Origin: Echinostoma caproni
Taxonomy: Eukaryota; Platyhelminthes; Trematoda; Plagiorchiida; Echinostomatidae
Length of the DNA: 64,000 bases
Direction: 5' to 3'
Assembly (NCBI GenBank): GCA_900618425.1
Contig: UZAN01039495.1
Location: 1-64,000, forward strand
Position 1 is the stretch's first letter. Each line of letters opens with the position of its first letter. The position numbers and the translations under genes are program-made. The notes under the pieces are model-generated. The model saw only the letters and a program-made list of their open reading frames with translations. It had not been told where the DNA came from and searched no databases. Shown here one piece after another: positions 21,946-33,300 of the stretch.

Positions 21946-24420
21946 TTAGTTCATCACTGTTACCATCATTAAGTATCTTGTCAATTGTGTATTTCAATGT
22001 CAGAAATACGTAAACAATCGCATTTGATTCAAAGTAATCGGTTTTCTATTGCACCTGTTCGCCGAGCGTGGCAATTTGTTTGTTTTAGGATGAAGCGCAC
22101 AGAATCCGTCCTACCACGCAGCGACCCGCGTCACACGACAAGTGAGCTCGTGACGCCCAAGCCGAATAGACTCCTGATTGGATGACTAAGGCGAATCAAA
22201 TAGCTGTCGTCCGATCGATCAACCTGAGTGTCAAATTCGCTATCTGATTGGTGCGTCATCACGTCTTTTCGCGTATGCCCAATTTACCACACTTATTTGC
22301 GTGTTGTTGAAGGATCAACAATACACTCTGACTATCACGTCACAGTAAATGCCTTTCTCCAATTGTCGGGGCCTAGACAAGAGGAGCACGTATCGATCAT
22401 TCGTCTTGGCATAAGGCTTAACAGTTTGCAAACGTTTCATCACCAGCCGAGGTGAAATCTGTAATTCGGGTATGTATGTACACGGTGGAAATATATGTGA
22501 TTGGTTCAATGAGGCTAAATGTCAAGTTCAGGAGTACAACTTGGTGAACAGGGAGGAGTTCAAGGTCAATTCTGCAAATTTCCGATGAACGTTTTCACAT
22601 CCCACATGTCACACTACGTTGCGTCATCAAGACATAATTTAGATCGAGGTTCGCTTTATCAGGTAGATTTTGGAAGGGCGGCAACAATTTTCTTCTGTTT
22701 CCATATTGATGACTAGATTTAGTACCTTGTTGTAAATGTTCTATTGATAATAACAGCAATGTCGGTAGAGAATTATATTCGCCGACGTTTCGGTTACCGT
22801 GGTTAACCTTTCTCAAGGCAAGTTTACAATCAAATGACTCAGAGGAAAGGAGCACTAGTGAATGGCTATTTCATTGTGTGTGCCGGGGGGGGGGTACTGG
22901 ATGATTCGTTGTCTATTGTTCAGCGTGGCGAACACGTTCGTTTTCGGTTATTCGTAATCATGATATTACATACGATTAGATGGGACTAACAACAAGAAAA
23001 AAGAGGGAATGAGAACTTCGAGTCCTAATGGTTCAACTCAGGGTCGAAACGCATGTGCTTGCTTCTTATCGACAACATCGTTGCCATATTAGGCAAAAGC
23101 AGTACATAAGAGCTGAAGTTCACTGTCGATGATTTCCTCTGTGCATGTTTTCGTTATCGTTTTGAGTCAAAGAATGAACTATCGATTACTCGGCAGAAGC
23201 ACAAGACTACGGAAATTTTATGAACTGTCCATTCAATGTGGCTTTCCCGCGCACCGATAACTGGACGGAGCTTTCGCTGAGGTGTGATAGACAGTTTCAC
23301 TAATTGCAACGTATGCGAACGAAGAGATAACGTCAAATGACATTATCTGTTTCACCAAGAGTTTTCGATCCCTTAAAGCTTCTACAAGATGAAAAGTGTC
23401 TCGCAGACAGTGTCAGCAAAATGCGAGTCATACTGGTTCCAGTACGCTTGCCAATCACTTCGCAATGTCGTGATGCGGGGAGTTGTACATATTTAGAACG
23501 AGTCTCATAGGGACACCTTCTTGTGTACTTTCGCAAATTTATACAATCTAAGATTTGTGGTTACTTTTTTCTTTAAATATAGTAATTTTGTAAAAGGATC
23601 TTTCGCGAAGGACAGAATGCCAGATTCTGTAATCTTGTTCTGTGTCTATTCATTCACTTATTTCGGTGGGACTGGGTACATTGACCGCACCATCAGGCGC
23701 TTCTCCGATCGCGTTCGAGGACGCCACCGGGTTCGGCTGAGGAGAGGACCAATTAAGCAAATTACGCACGAATACTGCTTTCGCATCTCTCACTGGATGA
23801 GACAAGCGGGTTTCGACCGATTTACAAGGTTCGATGGAGGTAATTAGGAACAGAACAAAAGCTGTAAGCGAACATATGTTTTCGGTTAGTTTCTTATCAA
23901 ACCAACACAATCACATTTATGTGAGAAGATAACGGGAAGATGTTGCGTTGTGTATTATGTATGATTGTACTGACTTGATAAGGAAATCACCGAAGACATA
24001 TGTTCGCTTACAACCTGCGTTCTGATTATGACTGTGGGCTTATTCTATAATCAGGAACAGTGAAGCATGTTAACCTAGCCAGTACTGAAACGGTTATTAG
24101 TCGGATTCACATCCCTCCATTCCGCGCCTTTCTGCGCTCGGAAAAAAATTCATGCAAGCACTTAATCTCCCCTGGACCACTTCATCCACCCCAACTTGCG
24201 TGTAATCTTTTGAAGTTTTGACACTGTGATCAAGATCGCACAAGCACACACGTTTAGTCAGGTCGCGTCAAGTCAAAAATCGCTTTATTCATCCTAATGG
24301 ATGTATTCTCAGCTTTTTGCACTGCAGGACCATTTATCATCGCATACAGTCATAAAGAAAAACTAAAAAAACAGCATCGTAAATTTAAAGGAATGTGGGA
24401 TAAAAGTTTGAAAATGAATA
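21946..24420. other. No gene recognised apart from the 22.8-kb ribozyme-like motif
   Basis: Only short frames without family motifs. A G-run at about 22885-22895 is a likely sequencing-sensitive site. Confidence 0.5.
22779..22822 (-). ncRNA. Possible Penelope-type hammerhead motif
   Basis: The minus strand reads CTTGAGA, GGTTA-ACCACGG-TAACC (perfect five-pair stem II), GAAA, CGTC, GGCG. Penelope-like elements carry minimal hammerheads that read GAAACGTCGG next to such a stem. The first core block departs from CTGANGA, so catalysis is doubtful. Confidence 0.42.
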
Positions 24421-26210
24421 TCAATTTCGTAAGACGCTCAAATAGCTTTCTCTAACGGATGACTTTTGAGCTAGAAATCTCGAAAGATAGGGGATGACGA
24501 ACAAACGGTTAGCAGTGGTACGAGCATACACCAGTTTATAACGAAATCTTGTTACAGAAGTGGATGCGCATTGTTTAAGTTCTGTGTGTAATGGACGAGT
24601 GATGTATGATAGAATATTGTTGCACGAGTATTCGCAAAAGGTAAAATGTCTGTCGGCGATAAAGTTAAGCAAGTGCAAATAGGAAATACCGCTTGTGCGA
24701 GAAATAATTTTAACAGACCGGCGTAGAATTGTGTAGTATCTAACCCTAAGACCGGCAAATAAAACTGAGGAGCAGTAAGGAAGATGAGTAACAACACAAG
24801 AGTATACAAATCAGGTAAGTAAATACAATGGAACTTTCAAAGAACGCAAGTGGGAAATAAAGAAACACAATCATCGAATCTTTACAAAAGTAAAATTCAA
24901 ATATGAGATCCAGCTGACATCTTGGGAAATAGTGACACCGAGATATTGCAGATAATGTCCTGGGGGAACAGGCTGGCTGTCAACATAGAGTACAGAACAA
25001 TGCCGTTCAAAATAATGCAGTCGTTCTCCTTTGGCGAGCGAGAAGGTAACATCCATACAGTTAGAGGCATTGAGAGACAACCTGGAAGACGAAGACCATA
25101 AGGTTAAGGCGGATAAACTGGCTTGAAGCTGTGAGAGGACGAAATCACCTTGGAATTTAGAACCTATTATGATGTCATCAGCATCCTTAATGAGAAGGTC
25201 ATCTGGTTTAGTGGGAAGGTCATGAAAATAGAAAAGAAAGGGGGACAGAATTGCTCCCTGGATCACCCCTGAGTTGACTGGTAGGAAACTTCGTGAATTG
25301 TGTTCTACTAGTGAAATGATCTTGGAGTAGAGGGATAGTAGTATGGAACAATCCAGCACCTTGGAATAGAGACAAAAGCCTGATCCCATCAACGCAGTTA
25401 AAAGCATTACTATCGTCGAGGAAACACGAAATGCCCTGCCGTGCACGTCTAAAGATCGCAAAACTGAGTTTACCAAATACGCAAGAGCATCTAAAGTAGA
25501 ACGTTATTTGCGATAAGCGAATTGCTTATAATCTAGGAGCCCAGTGTTAGGAATAATGTTGCTAAGCATAAACGTTTGAAAACGTTTAGTAAAACATAAG
25601 CAAACACGAATGGTCTTGATTTCCCAGCTTCGTTTTGGGATTAGTTTGATGCTCACAGGTCTCCAACAGTCGACAATTTTTGTTCTTTGAACCAACGGTT
25701 GAGAAAAGCGGTCACTGGCTCCGCCAGATAATGCGCGAATTCCCTGAGGACAACTGGACATAGTCCGTCGGAACCGGGAGATTTGATTTTTGGAGGTACA
25801 TCAGCCCTGTCCGCACCCGATTAGAATCGGCATGCAAAACTTTATAATGGTCAACTAATTGGAAATATGGATAGGATACTTCAGTTTGAGTTGACCTGAA
25901 AACATGCAGTTGAGTTCATATGCTGTGGGTTGAGGTCCGCCTAGTCGGACCTTTGTTCCATAGAGTTTTTCCATAGCGCTCCAGATTTGTTTGTAATTGC
26001 GGTCACTAAGAAGGGTTTGTCAAGATTTTGGATCTTATTCGTGATCAGCACTGACGTTTGTTCAACTAAAGCTCGATCACGATTCCTTGGTTTGTCTGAG
26101 GGTCTTCAAAATGGGAGAAGAAAATCTGGCGGGACTGATGTGTACATAGGGGCCATGGGACAGCAGAGGTCGCCGGAGCCAGAGCTGAATCACTAGGACT
26201 CATTCTCATT
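24421..26210 (-). pseudogene. CR1-like non-LTR retrotransposon, decayed reverse transcriptase
   Basis: The minus strand shows successive RT blocks in shifted frames: RDRALVEQTSVLITNKIQN upstream; REFA-type region near 25750; SNIIPNTGLLDYKQFAYRK; then, in one 201-codon frame, SGVIQGAILSPFLF (the G.PQG..LSP block), DADDIIIGS where intact elements have YADD, and a downstream LQYLGVTI thumb motif. The end carries ARTTANRLFVIPYLSRFLA. Several frameshifts and the Y-to-D change mean it is dead. Confidence 0.85.
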
Positions 26211-27539
26211 CCCTGCTTGTTCTCGTTGATAGTCATTTATTATTGTGTCATGGTATGATTACGACTAATGAGCTTGTTCACCACGCTTTTGTTTCTGTTC
26301 TCAAAAACGAAATAAGGCTTAATCTTTACTGTCGTGTGCACAAGTGTCGGCCGTCAACCGTGTAACTTAACAGCTTCCTACCAAATAAGGGATACTACGA
26401 GTTTCCGATACAGTGCTGATGAGTTCCTCGTTTGTGCTGAACAGAATTCCCTGTTACGTTTCACCACAGGCATATTAATGACTGCAAATATTTAACGAGT
26501 TTTATACATTATTTTCTTTCAACCCATGACAATATGGAATCAAAGTTCCATTTCACATTTAATTCTGTGAAACATTCCTTTCCTAAGGTAGACGGAAAAA
26601 GCTCATTGCCACATTAAAAGCAAAGTCCGGTAGTCGAAACAAGCTGTATTTTGATAAATTTATTAACGGACCATTACAATTATATACGGTTATTTGGGTT
26701 CGTCGATCTGATTTTGATTGCATTAGACTAAGTACAGAATGTACGCTAAGATTGTTTAGCTAATACTCATCTCGATCACTTCATTGGTGCTTCCCCCGAG
26801 GTTGGAGTCTATTTCTGCATCCGAGGACACGGCAAGGCTAAACCCCGATCGAACTGCTTTTGGTTGCTTAGGGGGGGGGGGGGATCCAATGCTTGGATAG
26901 CTATCACCTCAGCTGTGCATAGAATGATAAACCAAAGGTGTTTCGGCAGAGATGATGGCGTGTGGTAAATGGTGCGGAAAGCTTGATCAACATTGATAGT
27001 GCGCCGTGGCTCCAGTATATGTTGCTCGATAGCACTTTTTGCGGTCCGAGTTTAACCGCGCGCGTATATAATTGTAAATTGTATATTATTTTATTAGACC
27101 AAAGATGTATCTATAAAAAAACAACTTGTTTCGCCTACCGGACTTTGTTTTCCTGAACTAGAATATTTTCGTCATCCTTTCATTTCCTCTTATCCTAGAT
27201 AAAATTATACAGAACGTTTTCGCAACTGAACACTGGTTAACCACTATTCTCTCTCTCTCTCTAAAGAATGAAATTTAGTTTGGATTATCGAATCAACTCA
27301 TCCATTGCTCTGTGCATCCAATAGTTGTCGTCATTTCGTCTCTTGATTGTGATATTCTTTGTGGGTATATTGATTAAATAGCACAACGAGCATCTGAAAA
27401 CTAGCATCCGGTTCGTTTTTCGGGATGGATCTCATTTGACCAATTGATTATCAGACCAGGACTGTCTGTGAGCGAGTGACAGCTTTAAGATGTGAAAAAA
27501 TGTGGTTGCTGGATTATTGACAAAAACAGGCCAACCACC
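26211..27539. other. No gene recognised
   Basis: Contains a G homopolymer (26871-26883) and a short (CT)n run (27249-27262). No motif-bearing frame. Confidence 0.5.
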
Positions 27540-27850
27540 GAAAATCAGGTCTATGAGTACGTGATTCACTTCATGGTGGTAGTGGTTGAGTGGTTATGAT
27601 CATGGAAACAACTGACCGTGCGATAGTGGTGAGTTTAAACCTCCCAACCGCGGTCCAACATCCATAATTCTAAGGAATCTTTGTGTGACTGCGTCCCCCC
27701 TCCCACCTGGTGATAGTTGAATATACATTTGGATACTCAATAGCACACAAAAGTAAGTAAACGGCATTAGAAAAAAAGTAAGAAACTGCATGGGTTTGTA
27801 TTCCACCCAGGCTACTGAACTGGAAATTTCAATCTACCAAACACCAAGTT
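27540..27850 (+). repeat. SINE-like fragments
   Basis: A tRNA-like piece (GTAGTGGTTGAGTGGTTA, then GGTGAGTTTAAACCTCCC) is followed by a B-box and 3' tail of family V (TGTATTCCACCCAGGCTACT). No coding capacity. Confidence 0.4.
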
Positions 27851-30053
27851 GAGCAGTGGTGCATTTCTCAGACTATACCGAATTCGTAGTTAATGTGCCA
27901 ACCATAACCAGCTTAGCCTCAAGCGTTGCTCGCACAAACCACACGGTATAACTGAAACGAAGTCCGGTAATAGGTCACATCTCTGTAGCCCGTCTCAATA
28001 AATAAGACCACTTACCGAAGTAGAATTTCGCCCCCTAGCTTGTCTAATTTGACGTTCGTCTATATGAACCTGGTAGATCCACTAATTTGTTAGTGTTCTT
28101 TTTTATATTTCACGCAACAGTTTTGTAGCAACATTCTCACTTTTAACACAGATTTTATTCAATGCAGCTCATCAAAAATGCTATTGTTTGTAGAAAAACG
28201 TATTTCAACTTGATTTAATTTGAGCCCGCATTGGCTCCTTCAGAATATTCTATACTATTCTATACTATTCTCATATTCGCGGACGTGCAGACTACCACAA
28301 TTGGCATATTATTTTAGTAACTGAGAGTAATTTACAGGTTATGGCGACCGTGAAACCTACCTAGTATTTCCGCCCAAGGGATTCTACAGGACGCCGTTTT
28401 CCGCCTACGCAGCCTAAGCGACCTACTTGGGTAGGACATAGCGACAATCAGGTGACTAAATAGAGGTCCAATCCGCTGCACAGACGTTCGAAACTACGAG
28501 TACCCGTCCTCAGCCATAGCTTGATATCTGCGGATGTCGCAACACCAGATCGACCAAACCACAGCGTCTTGGATTCTCTACAAGACACAAGTCGCAAGAT
28601 TGCTCAGATTTTCTGAAGCGATTGCTATTAATCAATCGATGGAGGCCCCCAGTGTGAACAAAATAACTTTATTTTAATAGTACCCTACCCTGGTGACATG
28701 GTCCTTTTACCCCTCCCCCCCTTTATGTTTTGTCTGTTTTAATATATTTTTCTTTACTTTTTTTGCCATATCAAACCTTATATGAACATTGTATTTCATG
28801 CAGTATAAAGCATACTGGAATACAACGAAATTTTCTTGAACATAAATCGTGCAGTATTGCAATATTGTTCTTTCTTTTTGAAAATAATTTCGGAAATGGC
28901 TTGCTTCATAGTTAGAATAGTTGAATTATACAGAATCAACATCCCCGGGGAACAGTATTCAGTTATTAGAAAGAATGAACTTTCAAACTGCTTTGCATCA
29001 AATGGTTTCCAATTCTACTCAGTAACTTCCAAATTAACGATAAGTTCATCACGACGGGGAAGGTCGCACAGATTCAGTTAGCTATACAAGTGAACGGAGA
29101 ATATTATAGTTGAAGATAGAGTTCAAAATAAATAGTTGATACCCATGTTTATTGATGTGTGTGAATATGATATTGGAAGCCGAAAATTGTGTTTTTATTG
29201 AGAAGCGTGTTGCACGAGTTTGATCAACACATGCAGTTATGAAACCATCTTACTCCAATACTTGTTCACAGGCAACTCCCAGGCACCAATCCCTACTTAC
29301 CTGTCACAAATGATCAGATGGACCCAGAATCAATTGCAAGCTGTTCAGCTATTCAGCGACCTCATCCGGAACGGTCCTACCCCAAACATATTACACAAAA
29401 TGCAAACGAGATTAGGTTTCAGCCTCAACATCCGCGGAATAGCCTTGCTTTGGCTTGCGTTTTAACTCACTGGTTTTATGGGTTCCGTGCAATTTGAAAC
29501 GTTCATGAACTATTCATCACCAGATCAGTCAAGCTTGTCACAACCTTGAACAATACGTTGTAGCCTCGTATTGGCGGGCTTGCTAAAACATTGACCATAA
29601 TATTTGACTCAGTTGTCCTTATCCCGTGCACGACGAGCAAAATAACTTTCTCTCTGCTCCATCTGCCGGTCTCGGTTATGAACATGACTGCACACACAAG
29701 CATATACACAGTTATTCCATACCTGGTAATGTTTTATACGCATCCCCAACTCTATGTATCTAACATGGACGGGAGCACCATTGTAATCGGTTTTATTGTG
29801 ATATCTTTCGTGCTTTTTCTGCCACTGTTGAATGCTTTTGCGTTTAAAACTTTTGCAACTTTTTTTCTTCTTGTTCGTCCATGGTGGTCATGCAGTTTTA
29901 GTGTGTACAATGTTGCCGGGACTTCCAAGAACGCTCAAATCTCCAGTCCTTTACGTTCCTCGGTAAACAGATACAGAAATATTGTTTATTTTGCGAAATT
30001 AAATGAAAAAAGAAACAGAAAAAATAATCATTGGCTACATTCCGTACGAGTGT
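27851..30053. other. No gene recognised; 3' flank of the minus-strand gene
   Basis: AT-rich; short hydrophobic frames on both strands look like chance in T-rich DNA. Nothing could be tied to a family. Confidence 0.45.
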
Positions 30054-30059
30054 TTTATT
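30054..30059 (-). other. Candidate polyadenylation signal of the minus-strand micro-exon gene
   Basis: AATAAA on the minus strand, 202 nt after the stop codon; it is the first such hexamer downstream. It would give a 3' UTR of about 220 nt. Confidence 0.5.
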
Positions 30060-30260
30060 GGTTGACACGAAGCACCACAATGCAATATGTAGGATAGCGA
30101 AGAAACAGCAATTGAAATTGAATAAAGAACATTAACAGCTTTGTGGACAGAATCCTATTCACTTTCCGATGTTCCTGACGGGAACGGCGCATGGATCACT
30201 TCATTTGCTGCATGTGCCTGTTTGCATAGGAAATAAAACAATGAAATTCTGAACAAATAA

Positions 30261-30349
30261 TCAATAACAGAATAATATTATTACTATAATTATGAAACCC
30301 GTTATTTCAACGAGGTTTTTCATTGTGTTCAAGGCAAATGAATCATAAA
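30261..30349 (-). CDS. Terminal exon (exon 28) of the minus-strand micro-exon gene: hydrophobic C-terminus and stop
   Basis: The acceptor AG at 30351-30350 follows a T/C-rich tract. In phase 1 the exon reads on with IYDSFALNTMKNLVE and ends ITGFIIIVIILFCY before TGA (30263-30261). The hydrophobic run reaches the last residue, so there is no cytoplasmic tail. Together with the N-terminal signal peptide this fits either a GPI-attachment signal (small residues S, A and N lie 10-20 residues before the run) or a short membrane anchor. The tract used as acceptor appears to be the 3' end of a SINE. Confidence 0.83.
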
Positions 30350-33300
30350 CTAGAAAGTTAGAAAGCACTAGACACCTCGCTAGGTGTCATCAACATTGCG
30401 AATCCATCGACTAACCTGGAATCAAACCAGCGAACTCACAGATAGAGTGCAAACATGCCATTCACTCGGTTACCGGACAGCTGAATAAGCTGCTTTTCAT
30501 TTTCCATTTAGGTGATCTGTGTGAGGTTGCTGTGCTCGACGCCCCTAAATCATCTCAGCACTAGCCCCTGGACTCATGATACTACGAATTCCTTCAATAA
30601 AATTGAATCAAATCCTCCATCACTTAAATGAAAGCTTATATTTGTAGGTGGTCTGGATCAATGGTGGTAACATCCATAATCAGCGCTTATGAAGCATGGA
30701 TACTCTGAATATGAATGTGCTACTGTATATACTCAACCAGGTTAGATTGTTTGGCAAGTAGAATTATTACGTTCTATTTGTGCAAAAGCTCAATACTCCG
30801 TAAGCCCCAAGGCATCATGACAATACCAGTAACAGTAAAAATGACCAATATGATTACATTGTGAGAGCAAGCAAACCGTCCTTTCAAGTGGTGACTGCGC
30901 GATTTGCGCTGTCCAAGTACGATAGCTCTCCAATTCAAACTCTTCATTGCTACCGACAGTTGAATAGCATAGACTAGATTGCTAACATTGACAGGGGTCT
31001 TTCAGGTAAACGTAATCTAGGTGGAGGTGTCCGTATCGGAATGCTACAGTCAACTTATTCCGCGTCGAATTCTTTGGCCTAACGTATTGTTTGACAAGAT
31101 TCATTGAATTATATCAGCACACAGGAGAACCTGTAAATTTGGTATTCTTCACAAATGAATCTTTTTGTTTTACTGATCAGCAAGCACTCGAATCAAAGGG
31201 GTAGCGTGTGTCATGTAAATGCATTTTACCAAAACAATGCAGCTCGAAATTATTCAACTCACATGATTGTGTTGGACATGGGGTTTCTATGAACATTGGA
31301 TTCAATGAGCGCCTCGTTTAGTAACGCATCGTGTACGAAACTAATTAGTTCAGAGGTACGAAGGAAACTGAAGTACAAGCATTGCACACCGTACGCGGTG
31401 CCCATATGGCCTGACTAATGGTGATCAGATTCATCCGCCAATTACAAGGAGAACAAAAGGTGTTTAATTGTTTCCCAAGTGTTCCGAAATTCCCCAAACA
31501 TTCATCAGTAAACCTCCAGTGCTATGGTGCATTTGTTCATCAACAGTGCATAAAAATCCACTTGAAAAACTTTGCACATCCTGTGTGTGTGTGTCACATA
31601 ACAATTTCAGTAATCGAATTGTTTTTTAAGCAGCGTACATACAGTTCCACTTACTAAGACCTTGTCCCAAACCTGAAATCATGCAAAAGGAGGCCAATAT
31701 CAATCCGGTTGAAGCAATGTTGATCAAAACACTTGAACGAGAGATACTTTTACGGGCGTGAAATAACTTCAATCACAAAATTATGGTGAAAGAAGTGCGT
31801 TTGGGGATTTCAGACTAGACAATCTGTCAGGTGCTGTACGTTGCCAACAGGGTTCTTAATAAAATGTTTGAATAACTAGGGCCCTGTTCTGAGTGCATTT
31901 CACAAGTGTTTGAATAGGATCAATGTTTCAGAGCAATAAAAGTAAACGACTGATTGGACCAATCTGTCCAGGTATTCAGAAACCTGCAAAATTTGTATTT
32001 ATGCTAAGGGATTTGCCACACGCTAGACTTTCAATTTTGCTTATTTTCAAACATTTTTACTTGCTTTATTGTTTTTTTTCTATTTAAATGTGCAGTAGAC
32101 TTCTAGGAAGGTGACCGCGACCGTATAAAGGCTGCCCAGGAGAAATACAGATAAGGGAAACGCCGGCGATGGTGATGTCATCGGGGTTCGAACTCAGGAG
32201 CCTCAGGGGTTTGCTCCAAAGACCATACCAGCCGATCATTCAGACCGGAGATTCCCTGCTTCTGTTCACTCTCGAATGCACCCATAGGTCTGTTCATTAT
32301 GACTAAGATAAGTTATCTCATGTTATTTAGGTAACTGAAGTAAACATCTGAAAATAGAGACAAATTATTCCGGCAACAAGCGTTGTTACCGTGAAAAGTA
32401 GTTTATCTTTGGTCATGTTGAACAGATGAAATCATCTCGGCTCTTTTCTATCGTCTTCGAGGTTTTTCAAACCGTGTGGATCGGGTTCACTAATCAACTC
32501 CTTCTAGTCGGTAATTATATGAAATAAATCAGTGCACGTCACTGATTGAATATGCCAAATCCTGTTCGCCGGATAAACGGGGAATACATACGCCATGCAT
32601 TTTAAAACTCACGCAGGATACGGCACATCATTTGATCTGAAGACAGAAGAATTTGGATTATTTGGTTAGTTTCATAGAACATTCTGTTGTTTTGTTGTTA
32701 TTTTTGATAAAACCGTCAAATAGTATAAGTGTGGTATGAACTTGAAATGCGTCAGGCAATTTAAACTGATCGTTGCCTCCTGCTATCTTATCACAAGCCG
32801 TCTAACAGTGAAACATCAATTATAGTCACCCTACCAGTACCGAAAAGTGTGTCAAGCGGTTGCCAGGCATGTTACTCGTTATTTGTTCATAGCTTTCGGA
32901 CTATTTTGGGTTCATTTCCGGGACCATTTCATACATTATCAGATCGTGGTTCTCTGTCTCACACATGCGAAGCGGCTGACTTGCGTAGTTCCAGTCAATA
33001 CACAGCCTTTATCATTCACCGGGAGATGTGGGTGTTTCTTCGTGTTATCCCATTTGTCCACGACATTTTTTCAGTTTCTTAACAGGACCAGAAATCGGTA
33101 ATCTTTTTAAACCCATTTTTGTTTGAAAAAAGCTTCCGTCTTCACATAACCGGGACGAGATCTACAAATTCAGTAATCGGGTGATTCTAGCGATAACATT
33201 CGTCTTGTGAATGGGCTTCACGTTTCTCAAATGAGTGTGGTGTGTGCACACTGATAACAAAGACGACAGATGAAATCACTTACTGGCTTTCATTCCTGTT

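Noticed and set aside
23521..23910. Overlapping frames of about 86-108 codons on both strands
   Set aside because: No recognisable domain and no splice context; likely chance.
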